Assembly (NCBI GenBank): GCA_017829075.1 | Contig: JAGAJA010000012.1 | Coordinates: 55,904-119,903, forward strand | Length of the DNA: 64,000 nucleotides | Source: Oscillospiraceae bacterium | GTDB lineage: Bacteria > Bacillota_A > Clostridia > Oscillospirales > Ruminococcaceae | Direction: 5' to 3' | In this document: positions 7,495 to 17,122 of the stretch, piece after piece | Layout of the letters: each line of letters opens with the position of its first letter | How positions within the stretch are numbered: position 1 is the first letter of the stretch | Translations under genes and position numbers: made by a program | The notes under the pieces: model-generated | Seen by the model: only the letters and a program-made list of their open reading frames with translations | Databases searched by the model: none | Told to the model about the DNA's origin: nothing

Positions 7495-9054
7495 ATGAAA
7501 TATAATAAAGCAAGGGCTGTCTGCGCCATTTTTGCTGGAATTATTCTTACCGGGTGCAGCTCAGGCAAGGTGGAATCCGGAGTAAGCGTTGCGGATTTCG
7601 GCGATTCCGGCGGGGTGAATTATTCCCATGAGGATATTCCTGCTGAAAGCAAGCCTATTTCGTCTGCTTCTCATACTCAGGATACATCGACGCATGAGCC
7701 TCCACAAGCAGACGATGACACTTCGGAAGAACACGTTTCGTCGCCCGCAGAAGAGTCATCAGCACAGCAGCAGACAACGACAAAAGACAGTTCACACGTT
7801 ACCGAAACGAGTGTGCCATCGTCAGAAACCACAGCGGCGACAGAAAAAACGTCCGCAGCCACCGAAAAAACAACTGTTATTTCTACGACAACTGCCGAAA
7901 CTCTGCCGGTGGAAGTTCCCGACTATGATTTCGGGAGCAGCACCTACACTGCGGTAAATTATTCGGAGGTCAAGGGCGTCTGGATAAGCTACATAGAACT
8001 ATCTGAGATACTCACCGGTCAGTCGAGGGACAGCTTCCGTAAGAATATCTCGGAGGTATTCGACAATTGTGTTTCTTTCGGGATAAACACGGTCTATGTC
8101 CATGTGCGTTCTCACAGCGATGCTTATTACAGGTCTGAGCTGTTCCCGTGGTCGCGGTACGTTACCGGAACACTCGGCTCCGACCCCGGCTTTGACCCGC
8201 TTGATATCATGATTAACGAAGCGCATAGCAGAGGTTTGTCGTTTCAGGCGTGGATAAATCCGCTGCGCGCGTGCAGTACTTCGCAGCTTTCCTCATACGG
8301 GAATTACCCAGTATATTCCTATGCGACAGGCACCGGTACGGCGGGTAATTATGTCGTGGACGTCAACGGAACTTATTATCTCAATCCTGCTTACGATGAG
8401 ATAACAGAGCTTATCGCGGCGGGAGCGTCGGAGATCCTCGCAAATTACGATGTGGACGGGCTTCATATTGATGATTATTTCTATCCGACAACCGACGCCT
8501 CCTTTGACAGCAGCGCCTATTCCGCAAGCGGTTACGGAAGTCTGTCGGATTTCCGGTTCGCAAACTGTGACAGAATGGTGTCCGAGCTTTACCGCGCAGT
8601 AAAAAGCGCAAATCCCTCTGCGGTATTCAGCGTGAGCGTTCAGGGCAGGATAGACAACAACTATACCCAGCTTTACGCAGACGTGCGTAAATGGTGTACT
8701 AATCCCGGTTATCTTGATGTGATAATCCCGCAGATCTATTACGGCTTTGAGAACTCCGCAGCGCCCTATCAGTCTACACTTAACGAATGGGAGAAGCTTG
8801 CGCAAAAGGGCGGGATCCCGCTTGTCACCGGGCTTTCAGTGTCAAAGATAGGCATTGAGGATACATGGGCTGGCAGTGGAAAATATGAGTGGATAAATAA
8901 CAGCGACATAATCTCCCGACAGCTTTCCGCAGCGAAGAAATGCGGCTCCTACGGTGGCTTTGCACTGTATAGCTACCGCAGTATTTTCTCACCTGATCCC
9001 GCTGTAAGCGCTGCGGTGAATAAAGAGATATCGGCATTAAAAGACATAATATAA
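7495..9054 (+). CDS. Lipoprotein with GHL10 (DUF187) glycosidase-like barrel
   Basis: The 519-residue product carries a lipoprotein signal with lipobox LTGC near residues 18-21, so it should be anchored outside the membrane. A Ser/Thr/Glu-rich linker to about residue 140 follows, then a barrel of the glycosyl-hydrolase-like family 10: VKGVWISYIEL, NTVYVHVRSHSDAYY, GLSFQAWINPLR and DGLHIDDYFYP. Relatives are thought to act on peptidoglycan or other envelope glycans; the substrate is not established. The ATG after GAGGGA is chosen over a TTG four codons earlier. The next gene starts 15 bp downstream and carries a related barrel plus an amidase, which supports a cell-wall role. Confidence 0.8.
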   Translation: MKYNKARAVCAIFAGIILTGCSSGKVESGVSVADFGDSGGVNYSHEDIPAESKPISSASHTQDTSTHEPPQADDDTSEEHVSSPAEESSAQQQTTTKDSSHVTETSVPSSETTAATEKTSAATEKTTVISTTTAETLPVEVPDYDFGSSTYTAVNYSEVKGVWISYIELSEILTGQSRDSFRKNISEVFDNCVSFGINTVYVHVRSHSDAYYRSELFPWSRYVTGTLGSDPGFDPLDIMINEAHSRGLSFQAWINPLRACSTSQLSSYGNYPVYSYATGTGTAGNYVVDVNGTYYLNPAYDEITELIAAGASEILANYDVDGLHIDDYFYPTTDASFDSSAYSASGYGSLSDFRFANCDRMVSELYRAVKSANPSAVFSVSVQGRIDNNYTQLYADVRKWCTNPGYLDVIIPQIYYGFENSAAPYQSTLNEWEKLAQKGGIPLVTGLSVSKIGIEDTWAGSGKYEWINNSDIISRQLSAAKKCGSYGGFALYSYRSIFSPDPAVSAAVNKEISALKDII

Positions 9055-9069
9055 AACGGGGAAAATAAA

Positions 9070-12000
9070 ATGAACAGAATGATTAAAGGGCTGATCGGCG
9101 CGGCGCTTTCGCTGAGTATTCTCACAACGGCAGCGTTTGCTGAACCTGTGAGTGGGGAGTTATCAGAGCCTGCTGAAGAACAGGTAACTGCTGCGGATCT
9201 TGTTTCCGGCGAAAGCATGGTATATCTTCAGTCTGGAATGCGCGCGGTCACGATCACGCCCACGGTGGATTTCTATAAAGGAGAACAGACGGACGCATCT
9301 CTTGCGGAGGAGCTTCCTGTACTCTTTGAGGAGCTTTCCGGATATGACATGAACGCAGTGGTTATTAACACCGACTGTGACGGCGAGAAATGCTATGATC
9401 TGGACATGAGTTCCGGAAGAGGGGCGCTCGGCACGGTGATAGATTCCGCGCATGAAAACGGCTTCTGCGCTTATGTCCAGCTTGACGTCAATTCCCTTAT
9501 CAGCGATGTGTTTGAACAGGGCGGAGGACTGAAAAACGGCTTCTCCGCGGCGGTGCATAAGTTTGCCATGAAATATGCCTGCGAGGGGATCATTCTGACG
9601 AACTACTACACCAGCGATACGCCGGAGATGTTCGCAGAATATATGAGAAGCGGCTCTGGCATAGGCTACGATAATTGGCTGTACGAAACCAACGAGTACA
9701 TAATCCGTACCTTATCCGAGGTTATTCGGCGCACCTGCAATACTACCGCTGTCGGACTTCTTATCACCGATATGTGGGCGAATTCCTCTTCAAACGAGGA
9801 AGGTTCTGCGACTGTTGATACGGTTCAGGCGCTTTATGACGGCTTCTGCGACACGCGGGAATACCTCCGCAGCGGCTATGCGGATTTCGTCATGGTGAAA
9901 GCCTATGGAACTGACTCAGACGCTGCGCTCGGCTTTGAAAATGTCATCTCATGGTGGTATGATATTGCGCAGCAGACCGGGACAAAGCTCTATGTGCTGC
10001 ACCTCAACGAGCGGATAGGGCAGTATTCCGGCTGGTATGAGGATCAGCTCCTGCGGCAGCTCACCATAATGGAAGATTACCCGGAAAACGGCGGAAGCTG
10101 CTTTAACTCGCTGGCGGGACTGCGCAGCAATCCTCTCGGCTCGACTGATACGCTGCTGAAATACTTTGATGAACAGATCAACACTGAAAGTTTGTTTGAT
10201 ACTCTGCAAATGACTTCGCCTTCCCAGACGAATTTTGTCACCTACGACAGCACGGTGAAGTTCATGGGAACCTTTGACGAGAATTTCGATGTTCTGTTCG
10301 ACGGAGAAAAGGTTAAGCTGAACGAAGCGGGCACTTTCTATTTCCAGAAAGAGCTGAACGTAGGAAAGAACACCTTTGTTGTTGAGCACAAGGGCAAGAA
10401 GATCTATTATACGATAGACAGGCAGGTCGATGTGCTGAGATCCATTGAGCAGACAAAGGACATTGTTGTTGAGGGAGGATCAAAGGTAACTCTTGAAGCC
10501 GTGGCATACAGCGGCAGCAAGGTCAGCGCAACTATCGGCGGAACAACGGTCACGCTGAAGGAAAAGACCGGCGCAAGTGAGGATCTTGACGCTAACTCGG
10601 ATTATGCGAGATTTGTGGGTTATTACACTGTCCCTGAGGGTATTGTCGGACAAGAGCAGTATCTTGGCAGCGCCTCCTACTATGCGGTATACAAGGGAAT
10701 CGAGGAATACATGACCGGCGGCAGTATCACTGTCGAAGCCAAGCCTGAGCCTATAAAGGACGTCACTGTCGGAGATTTCGTTGATCAGTCCAGTGCGGGA
10801 ACAGGAGAAATTGTCGGAACTATCGCTCCGGTGGTAACAGACAGCGAGTATGTTACCTATATAAAGACGCTTAATAATTACACGACGGTTTATGACAGCC
10901 AGACCACCGGCTCAGCGCCTACGCCCACGCTTTCACAGCTTCCGGCGGGATCTCTTGATTATTACAAGAGCGCTTCCGGAGATTATATCATCAGCACCAG
11001 CGGAAGAAGATACCGTTCGTCAGATGTTACGACCTTCTATGATACCGGACTTGGAGAGAACAAGCTTTACGTCAAGGCGGTTGGCAACTCTGGCGGAAAG
11101 AGCTTCCTGAAAATACACTTAGACTATAAATCCACGTTCAACGTGACTACACCGGTCGCATTCGTTGCGCAGGACGACGGTCCCTACGGTGTAACCTCGT
11201 ACAATCCGACCAAAGTCGAGATAGTATTCGATAACGTGACGAGCGTTACCAAGCTTCCGGATTTCGATAGCTGCTCGCTTTTCAGCGCCGGAAGCTGGGA
11301 TACTGTGGAGCAGAACGGCGTGCCAAAGTTCCGTCTTACCCTGACGCTGAGGCAGTCCGGAATTTACAGCGGCTGCGGCGCGTATTATGACGAAAACGGC
11401 GATCTGATGATTACCTTTGACGTTCCCACTGCGTCCCTTTCGGGAAAGGTCATTGTAATTGATCCGGGTCACGGTTATGGAAAAACCGCGACTAAGCTTG
11501 ACCCCGGCGGAGTGGGATATGTTACCGAGCAGTCTGTAAATCTTGCAGTATCAAAGCTGCTGGAAGAAAAGCTGACCGCAATGGGCGCAACGGTTGTCCG
11601 GCTTAAGACCGAGAGTGAGTTTATTTTTACAGAAACAAGACCGACAGTGGCGAGAACTTACGGAGCGGATATGTTCATATCGCTGCATTGTAACTCAGTG
11701 CTGAACGAGCAGGCTCACGGCGTTGAAACCTACTATTTTACGCCGTTCTCACAGCCGCTTGCGAAGTATATCAATGATAATCTGGTGTCATACTATGACA
11801 ACACTGTTTATGCGGACGGTACCAACAGCAACCGCGGCGACAAGTACAGCTATTATCTTGTTACCCGCCAGCAGGATTTCCCGTCGGTGCTTGTGGAAAT
11901 GGGATTTGTAACTAACGAGCGTGAATGTATGGTAATGGCTGACCCGTCACATCAGTCTGAAATAGCGCAGTGCATAGCAGACGGAGTAAAGGCGTACTTT

Positions 12001-12315
12001 GCACGAAGCACCCTTAGCTACTCCGGCAGCGGAAGCAGCGACGCTCCGGAAAACGGCGGCGGAACTACATTGCCCAGCGAGCCGGAAATACCCGTTACGC
12101 CAGATTTGCCGACTGTGCCAGATGATCCCGATTATCCCGGCGATCCCGGCGATACCGGGGAAGAAAGCCAGCCTGAAATTACCGACCCCACGACCTCAGA
12201 GCCGGAAGTGCCCGACACATCTGAACCCTCAGAACCGGAGCTTCCCGATGACGAAGACACATCAAGCTCAGAGGAGGAAACATCTTCTGAATTCATGGGA
12301 ATTCCAGTGGGCTGA
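9070..12315 (+). CDS. Exported N-acetylmuramoyl-L-alanine amidase with N-terminal GHL10-like region
   Basis: The 1081-residue exported protein starts with a signal peptide cleaved near residue 25 (AAFA-EP). Residues about 50-360 form a divergent GHL10-like barrel, 370-780 are beta-rich linker modules, and about 795-980 form an amidase_3 zinc domain. Zinc and catalytic residues are intact: His801 in DPGHGYG, Glu820 in TEQSVN, His873 in SLHCNS and Glu943 in VEMGF. It should cut the amide bond between muramic acid and the stem peptide. The last 90 residues are rich in Pro, Ser, Glu and Asp, with no LPXTG-type sorting signal, so wall attachment is by another route or absent. It is cotranscribed with the preceding lipoprotein. 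Confidence 0.85.
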   Translation: MNRMIKGLIGAALSLSILTTAAFAEPVSGELSEPAEEQVTAADLVSGESMVYLQSGMRAVTITPTVDFYKGEQTDASLAEELPVLFEELSGYDMNAVVINTDCDGEKCYDLDMSSGRGALGTVIDSAHENGFCAYVQLDVNSLISDVFEQGGGLKNGFSAAVHKFAMKYACEGIILTNYYTSDTPEMFAEYMRSGSGIGYDNWLYETNEYIIRTLSEVIRRTCNTTAVGLLITDMWANSSSNEEGSATVDTVQALYDGFCDTREYLRSGYADFVMVKAYGTDSDAALGFENVISWWYDIAQQTGTKLYVLHLNERIGQYSGWYEDQLLRQLTIMEDYPENGGSCFNSLAGLRSNPLGSTDTLLKYFDEQINTESLFDTLQMTSPSQTNFVTYDSTVKFMGTFDENFDVLFDGEKVKLNEAGTFYFQKELNVGKNTFVVEHKGKKIYYTIDRQVDVLRSIEQTKDIVVEGGSKVTLEAVAYSGSKVSATIGGTTVTLKEKTGASEDLDANSDYARFVGYYTVPEGIVGQEQYLGSASYYAVYKGIEEYMTGGSITVEAKPEPIKDVTVGDFVDQSSAGTGEIVGTIAPVVTDSEYVTYIKTLNNYTTVYDSQTTGSAPTPTLSQLPAGSLDYYKSASGDYIISTSGRRYRSSDVTTFYDTGLGENKLYVKAVGNSGGKSFLKIHLDYKSTFNVTTPVAFVAQDDGPYGVTSYNPTKVEIVFDNVTSVTKLPDFDSCSLFSAGSWDTVEQNGVPKFRLTLTLRQSGIYSGCGAYYDENGDLMITFDVPTASLSGKVIVIDPGHGYGKTATKLDPGGVGYVTEQSVNLAVSKLLEEKLTAMGATVVRLKTESEFIFTETRPTVARTYGADMFISLHCNSVLNEQAHGVETYYFTPFSQPLAKYINDNLVSYYDNTVYADGTNSNRGDKYSYYLVTRQQDFPSVLVEMGFVTNERECMVMADPSHQSEIAQCIADGVKAYFARSTLSYSGSGSSDAPENGGGTTLPSEPEIPVTPDLPTVPDDPDYPGDPGDTGEESQPEITDPTTSEPEVPDTSEPSEPELPDDEDTSSSEEETSSEFMGIPVG

Positions 12316-12374
12316 CCTCATTTACTTTATGAGAGAATAGAAGATGAATTTTTTGAATAATTCTCCTCTTGTAC

Positions 12375-12403
12375 TTGCATTTTCACTCTCCCTGTGATAT
12401 AAT
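12375..12403 (+). promoter_or_regulatory. Promoter of glmS
   Basis: TTGCAT (12375-12380), 17 bp, TATAAT (12398-12403). The leader to the glmS start is about 75 nt. It holds two small overlapping hairpins (12412-12430 and 12427-12444) that cannot form together. Confidence 0.85.
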
Positions 12404-12485
12404 AAAGCTAATGAAAATAGGTAATTTTCAGCGGGGAAGCTGAATATAGTTACAGATACAAGATAAATATATTGGAGGAAGATAT

Positions 12486-14312
12486 ATGTGCGGAATAGTA
12501 GGCTACATAGGTCAGCGCGACTGCACTGACGTACTTATGGACGGTCTGGAGAAGCTGGAATACCGCGGCTATGACAGCGCGGGTATTGCGGTATTTGAAA
12601 AGACCGGCATAAAGACGGTGAAAACCAAGGGAAAGCTTGTGGATATGCGGAACAAGCTGGAAAAAGAGGGAAGCCCTGTCGGTCACTGCGGAATAGGACA
12701 TACCCGCTGGGCAACTCACGGCGAACCAAGCGACCAGAATTCCCACCCGCATTCCAACGGCAGAGTGACAATTGTTCACAACGGAATTATCGAGAACTAC
12801 ATCGAGCTTAAGGAATTCCTCACCGAGAAAGGGTATACCTTTAATTCCCAGACCGACAGCGAGGTGGTTGCCTGCCTGCTGGATTACTACTATTCTGAAA
12901 GAAATCCTCTGAGGGCTATCACCGAAACCGTCAAAGAGCTTCAGGGAAGCTATGCTCTGGGGATAATGTTCAAGGACTTCCCGGACAGAGTTTACGCGAC
13001 ACGAAAGGAATCGCCGCTGATCGTAGGCATCGGCGAAAACGAGTATTTCATAGCCAGCGACATTCCGGCGTTCCTGAAATACACAAAGAATTACGCGCTG
13101 CTTGACGATGACGATATCGTGTGTATGCAGGGCGATAAGATCGAGTTTTTCGATGTACACGGACTCCCGGAGAAAAAGGAGATCAGCGTTGCGGAATGGG
13201 ACATTGAACAGGCGCAGAAGTGCGGCTATCCTCACTTTATGCTCAAAGAGATCGACGAACAGCCGGAGATCGTTGCCAAAACTCTGGAGTCCTGCTGCAA
13301 GGACGGCAAGCCGTATTTTGAGAATATCGGACTTACAGACGAGCTTCTGCGTGATGTGAAGCGGGTGTTTGTGGTTGCCTGCGGTACGGCAATGCACGCA
13401 GGAATTATCGCACGTTATGCTATCGAGCAGCTTGCGAGAGTTCCGGTGACGGTTGAAGTCGCATCGGAATTCCGATACATGAACCCGATAGTCGGCGAGG
13501 GAGATCTTGTAATAGTTGTTTCCCAGAGCGGAGAAACCGCCGATACAAAGGCGGGTCTTGAGCTTGCCAAGCAAAAGGGCGCAAAGACTCTTGCGGTTGT
13601 CAATGTCAAGTACTCCGCTATTGCCCGTCAGGCGGATATGTATATCCATACACTTGCAGGCCCGGAGATCGCGGTTGCTTCCACAAAGGCATATACTGCG
13701 CAGATATCGGTGCTGTATCTTCTTGCGTTCCGTTTCGCATATGCAAGGGGCACGATCGACGAGAGACGCTTGAAGCAGCTCACCGCGCAGCTTCTTACCG
13801 CACCTAAAGCAATTCAGGACGTCATAGACCGCAAGCAGGACTGCCAGTTTATCGCAAGCAAGCTTGTAAATGCGGATACTCTGTTCTTTATCGGCAGAAG
13901 CTTTGATTACGCGCTATCTCTGGAGGGCTCATTGAAGCTCAAGGAGATAAGCTATATCCACTCCGAAGCGTATGCGGCGGGCGAATTGAAGCACGGAACG
14001 ATTTCGCTTATCGAGCCGGGAATTCCGGTGATAACCGTTGCAACTCAGTCCTCGGTGCTTGCTAAGACCATAAGCAATATGGAGGAGGTCAAGGCGCGGG
14101 GCGCGGTCATCATTGCGGTTTGCAGAAAGGGAACAGTTTTCGCGGCGGATACCGTGGATATGAAGCTTGAAATAGACGCAGAGTTTGACGATATGCTTGT
14201 TCCGCTGCCGACAGTGTGCGCATTGCAGCTTATCGCGTATTACACCTCGGTGCTTCGTGGCATTGACCCGGATAAGCCGAGAAATCTTGCTAAGTCAGTT
14301 ACAACCGAATAA
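12486..14312 (+). CDS. glmS: Glutamine-fructose-6-phosphate aminotransferase (isomerizing)
   Basis: This 608-residue enzyme makes glucosamine-6-phosphate from fructose-6-phosphate and glutamine, the first committed step toward UDP-GlcNAc and peptidoglycan. The N-terminal glutaminase exposes Cys2 after Met removal (MCGIVGYIG) and has GHTRWATHG. Two SIS sugar-isomerase domains follow, with CGTAMHAG, SQSGETADT and the C-terminal KSVTTE. Length is typical. The ATG follows TTGGAGGAAG. The gene is monocistronic, with its own promoter and a terminator. The short leader does not contain a recognisable glmS ribozyme, so control by that element is unlikely here. Confidence 0.97.
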   Translation: MCGIVGYIGQRDCTDVLMDGLEKLEYRGYDSAGIAVFEKTGIKTVKTKGKLVDMRNKLEKEGSPVGHCGIGHTRWATHGEPSDQNSHPHSNGRVTIVHNGIIENYIELKEFLTEKGYTFNSQTDSEVVACLLDYYYSERNPLRAITETVKELQGSYALGIMFKDFPDRVYATRKESPLIVGIGENEYFIASDIPAFLKYTKNYALLDDDDIVCMQGDKIEFFDVHGLPEKKEISVAEWDIEQAQKCGYPHFMLKEIDEQPEIVAKTLESCCKDGKPYFENIGLTDELLRDVKRVFVVACGTAMHAGIIARYAIEQLARVPVTVEVASEFRYMNPIVGEGDLVIVVSQSGETADTKAGLELAKQKGAKTLAVVNVKYSAIARQADMYIHTLAGPEIAVASTKAYTAQISVLYLLAFRFAYARGTIDERRLKQLTAQLLTAPKAIQDVIDRKQDCQFIASKLVNADTLFFIGRSFDYALSLEGSLKLKEISYIHSEAYAAGELKHGTISLIEPGIPVITVATQSSVLAKTISNMEEVKARGAVIIAVCRKGTVFAADTVDMKLEIDAEFDDMLVPLPTVCALQLIAYYTSVLRGIDPDKPRNLAKSVTTE

Positions 14313-14318
14313 ATCAAA

Positions 14319-14353
14319 GGGTGCTTCTGAATTGAGAAGCACCCTAAATTTTT
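14319..14353. terminator. Bidirectional terminator between glmS and the ABC operon
   Basis: GGGTGCTTCT (14319-14328) pairs with AGAAGCACCC (14335-14344), with TTTTT at 14349-14353. It lies between convergent genes. Confidence 0.85.
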
Positions 14354-15035
14354 ATGTACAGCTTTCGATAGCCTTTCTTCCGCTGGAGTAGGAGAGAACA
14401 GCGGAAGCCGCCGCCAGCGCCGGAAGTCCTCCGTAGAACATAATTCTCAGCAGCATCTGATCTGCGCCGTTATCAAGTGTGCTTACAAGCAGCCAGATAA
14501 GAAGCCCCAGAACTACTACCTCGGTCACGATGTAGAGTACCCCGGTGAACCGTGCTCCTATCTTCATGGCAAGCGGGAACAGCGGCGCAAGCACTATCAT
14601 CTGATATAGCCCGATACATAGCGGCAGTGTTATCATGAGTTCAAGATTTACACCGAATATCAGAGCGCCAACAAGGTTGAATGCAAGCGATGTAAGGGTC
14701 AGAATGCCTACGATGATTCCGCTTGAGGCAAGCTTTGCGCCGATTATCTCACTTCCAGTGACCGGGAGTGTACGCTGCATTTTCGCCCAGCCGCTGTTTA
14801 CGTCAGCTTCAAGCGTATTAAGCACAAAGGAGGAGAACAGGCAGATATTCACCAGATTTATCAAACCATACATGATAACTGACATCAGTTTAGTTATCTC
14901 GTTGTTTGCTCCGACATTCATTCCGCCACCTCCGAATAACAGTGTAATGTTCGGAAACAGCATCAGCAGAAATCCTGCAATTATCTGAAATCTCACAGTG
15001 TACAGGTCTTTAAGGATCAACCCTTTCATCAGCAT
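14352..15035 (-). CDS. ABC-2-type transporter permease (YtrC/D-like), last gene of the GntR operon
   Basis: The 227-residue product has six predicted membrane segments and the general look of ABC-2 permeases with an N-terminal cytoplasmic start (MLMKGLILKDLYTVRFQ), which is common in this family. The start overlaps the end of the preceding permease by 7 bp, so the two are coupled and probably form a heterodimer with the ATPase at 15708. The cargo is unknown; relatives in YtrBCDEF-type systems respond to cell-wall antibiotics or export small lipophilic compounds. Confidence 0.75.
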   Translation of the reverse strand: MLMKGLILKDLYTVRFQIIAGFLLMLFPNITLLFGGGGMNVGANNEITKLMSVIMYGLINLVNICLFSSFVLNTLEADVNSGWAKMQRTLPVTGSEIIGAKLASSGIIVGILTLTSLAFNLVGALIFGVNLELMITLPLCIGLYQMIVLAPLFPLAMKIGARFTGVLYIVTEVVVLGLLIWLLVSTLDNGADQMLLRIMFYGGLPALAAASAVLSYSSGRKAIESCT

Positions 15036-15706
15036 ACACCTCTTTTCAGCAGCTTCGTGCTTATTGCGAAAAATCCGGCGTATACCGCCAGCGCTGCCGC
15101 AGCGAAGATCATCAGGAACCGTACATCAAGCAGATTTTCCAAGTCAAAGAGCAATATCTCAAGACGGTATACCGTCATTATCGGCAAAACGATACCAAAG
15201 CCGATGATTATTCCGACAGTAAGACCAGCCTTTTCCGCGCTTTTCATCAGCATAGTGGTAGGAAATACTATCCATTCAACCATACTCGCGAGAACAGCCA
15301 CAAGAGGAAGCACCCCGAACAGCGTCTGATCCACATAGGACGGAAATACAGCCCGGTATATCAGCAGCAGAGCCAATCCGAGAAGCAGTCCCAGACCGGT
15401 GCAGACAATATTTATGATAAGCTGCGACAGCAGAAAACTGTTCCTCGGCATGGAAGAGAGTGTGTAGTTCAGAAATCCGGACTTGATGTTCTTTTCAAGG
15501 TCGCGGGCAAAGAATTCCGACAGTATCACTATCGGCAGCAGCGGCAGAATATAAACGCACAAAAATCCCAATCCGAATGTGTCACCAGATTCTTTAACGA
15601 GATTAAGCACCACTGAGCCAACCGCCGCAGAGCAGAGAAATGCGGCTGCCGCTCCGATAAAATACCCTCGATTGAGTTGCAGCGCGGAGTAAAACAAACC
15701 TTTCAT
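15029..15706 (-). CDS. ABC-2-type transporter permease, first of a pair
   Basis: This 225-residue protein begins MKGLFYSALQLNRGYF, the short cytoplasmic helix typical of ABC-2 permeases, and has about six hydrophobic segments. It starts 1 bp after the ATPase stop and overlaps the next permease. The three genes therefore encode one transporter. It shares length and overall pattern with its partner, suggesting an old duplication. Cargo cannot be read from sequence. Confidence 0.75.
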   Translation of the reverse strand: MKGLFYSALQLNRGYFIGAAAAFLCSAAVGSVVLNLVKESGDTFGLGFLCVYILPLLPIVILSEFFARDLEKNIKSGFLNYTLSSMPRNSFLLSQLIINIVCTGLGLLLGLALLLIYRAVFPSYVDQTLFGVLPLVAVLASMVEWIVFPTTMLMKSAEKAGLTVGIIIGFGIVLPIMTVYRLEILLFDLENLLDVRFLMIFAAAALAVYAGFFAISTKLLKRGVC

Positions 15707-15707
15707 G

Positions 15708-16550
15708 TCACTTCTCCTTTACATAATATACCATCAGCTCGTCAATACTTGGCGTATCCTGCGCGATCTGAGGGTACTTTTCGAATGCCTTTGTAAGCAC
15801 CTCGTTGGAGAACTTACCTTTCCTCATGCCGATGATATCCGCCGTGTCGATCAATTTCAGCTCTTCGTCCGTACATTTAAGAATGCGGTGCTGCTCTTTA
15901 AGCGCGTTGCGCTCCTCAGTGAATATCATTCGTCCGTTGTGGATAAATCCTATGTAGTCCGCAATATGCTCAAGGTCGCTTGTTATGTGAGTAGAGATGA
16001 GTATTGAGTGATCTTCGTCCTGCATGAAATCCAGCAGGATATCAAGTATTTCACTTCGCATTACCGGGTCTAGACCGCCGGTTGGCTCGTCCAGAACCAG
16101 CAGCCGGGGACTATGAGACAGCGCAGCCGCAATGGATATTCTCATCTGCATACCCCTTGAAAAGCTCTTCAGCTTTTTGTCCGTTGGAAGTCCGAACCGT
16201 TCCAGCCAGCCAAAGAAAGCCTTGCTGTCCCAACTCCTGAATACACCGCCGAGAACCTTATCAAGCTGCTTACCGGTAAGATTTTCTGGGAAAGGAAGTT
16301 CATCGAATACAACTCCGATCTGCTCCTTTGTTTCTTTAGGCAGTTTTCCGGAGTTCTCACCCAGAACTGTTACAGCGCCGCTTTCCGGCTTTAGAAGTCC
16401 GAGTATCGCCTTTATCGTTGTGGATTTGCCTGCGCCGTTTTCGCCTATTAGTCCCATTACCGTTCCGCAGGGGACAGTGAGGTTTATGTTATCCAATGTG
16501 AACTTCGGGTAACGGCAGGTCAGATTTTTGATTTCAATGCTGTTTTCCAT
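15708..16550 (-). CDS. ABC transporter ATP-binding protein (YtrB-like)
   Basis: The 280-residue ATPase has Walker A GENGAGKSTT, a signature SRGMQMR in place of LSGGQ (as in YtrB-type ATPases), Walker B LLVLDEPTGGLD and the switch His in STHITSDLEH. A C-terminal segment of about 70 residues follows the domain. I choose the ATG after GGAGGTATTATT rather than a codon 24 bp upstream. It energises the two permeases that follow. The GntR regulator gene is 79 bp upstream and probably controls it. Confidence 0.9.
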   Translation of the reverse strand: MENSIEIKNLTCRYPKFTLDNINLTVPCGTVMGLIGENGAGKSTTIKAILGLLKPESGAVTVLGENSGKLPKETKEQIGVVFDELPFPENLTGKQLDKVLGGVFRSWDSKAFFGWLERFGLPTDKKLKSFSRGMQMRISIAAALSHSPRLLVLDEPTGGLDPVMRSEILDILLDFMQDEDHSILISTHITSDLEHIADYIGFIHNGRMIFTEERNALKEQHRILKCTDEELKLIDTADIIGMRKGKFSNEVLTKAFEKYPQIAQDTPSIDELMVYYVKEK

Positions 16551-16629
16551 AATAATACCTCCAAAAAAGCACAAAAATAGTAATATATAGAAATTATAAA
16601 CCGCAAAATGGGTAAACTGTTATACAGGC

Positions 16630-16998
16630 TTATTCCATATAGATTTTCAGGATATCCGCAAGCTCATCGTAGGTAATTCCGCACCGCTGTGCGGTTTCTG
16701 CGGCTTTTGACAGGTACTGCTCAATTTCACGGAGCGTCTGCTCGCGGAGCATTTCGGGATTTTGCGCGGATACAAAGCTTCCGCGTCCGGTATAACTTTC
16801 TATCAGCTTTTCCTGTTCTAATATTTCATAGGCGCGTTTTGTGGTTATGACGCTCACCCGAAGATCCTGAGCCAGCGCTCTCATTGACGGGAGCGGATCT
16901 CCTTCCTTTAGTTCCCCGGAAAGTATCTTAGCCTTTATCTGCGATGCGATCTGGTCGTAGATCGGTGTTCCGGTGGAGTTTGTTATTACAATGTTCAT
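16630..16998 (-). CDS. GntR-family regulator (YtrA subfamily)
   Basis: The 122-residue protein has an N-terminal winged helix (PIYDQIASQIKAKILSGEL, then LPSMRALAQDLRVSVITTKRAYEIL) and only a short helical C-terminal part, as in YtrA regulators, which lack a large ligand domain. It heads the operon with the ABC transporter and very likely represses it. The promoter has TTGACA and TATATT on the minus strand (17072-17044), and an inverted repeat TGTATAT-N5-ATATACA at 17026-17044 lies right over the start of transcription. The ATG follows TGGAGG. Confidence 0.9.
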   Translation of the reverse strand: MNIVITNSTGTPIYDQIASQIKAKILSGELKEGDPLPSMRALAQDLRVSVITTKRAYEILEQEKLIESYTGRGSFVSAQNPEMLREQTLREIEQYLSKAAETAQRCGITYDELADILKIYME

Positions 16999-17025
16999 GT
17001 AGCCTCCATTTCAATGGGTATAATG

Positions 17026-17044
17026 TGTATATGCTGTATATACA
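17026..17044 (-). promoter_or_regulatory. Candidate GntR/YtrA operator
   Basis: TGTATAT (17026-17032), five bases, ATATACA (17038-17044): a perfect 7-bp inverted repeat directly downstream of the -10 box. The position suits autorepression by the regulator at 16630. Confidence 0.6.
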
Positions 17045-17072
17045 ATATATCACATAGAAACATTTTTGTCAA
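17044..17072 (-). promoter_or_regulatory. Promoter of the GntR/ABC operon
   Basis: Minus strand: TTGACA (17072-17067), 17 bp, TATATT (17049-17044). Confidence 0.85.
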
Positions 17073-17122
17073 TAGGTTTATAAAAAATTTTTTCACCTGT
17101 TTTGTTTCAGAGCATAAAATGT

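Noticed and set aside
8293..8805. Long minus-strand open frame inside the GHL10 gene
   Set aside because: It is an antisense shadow of a clearly coding gene with recognised motifs; it has no ribosome site. The same applies to 13649-12450, 48628-47792, 7145-6315 and 35365-34451.
12404..12485. glmS ribozyme upstream of glmS
   Set aside because: The leader is only about 75 nt and shows none of the core sequence or the pseudoknot layout of the ribozyme; only two small overlapping hairpins are present.
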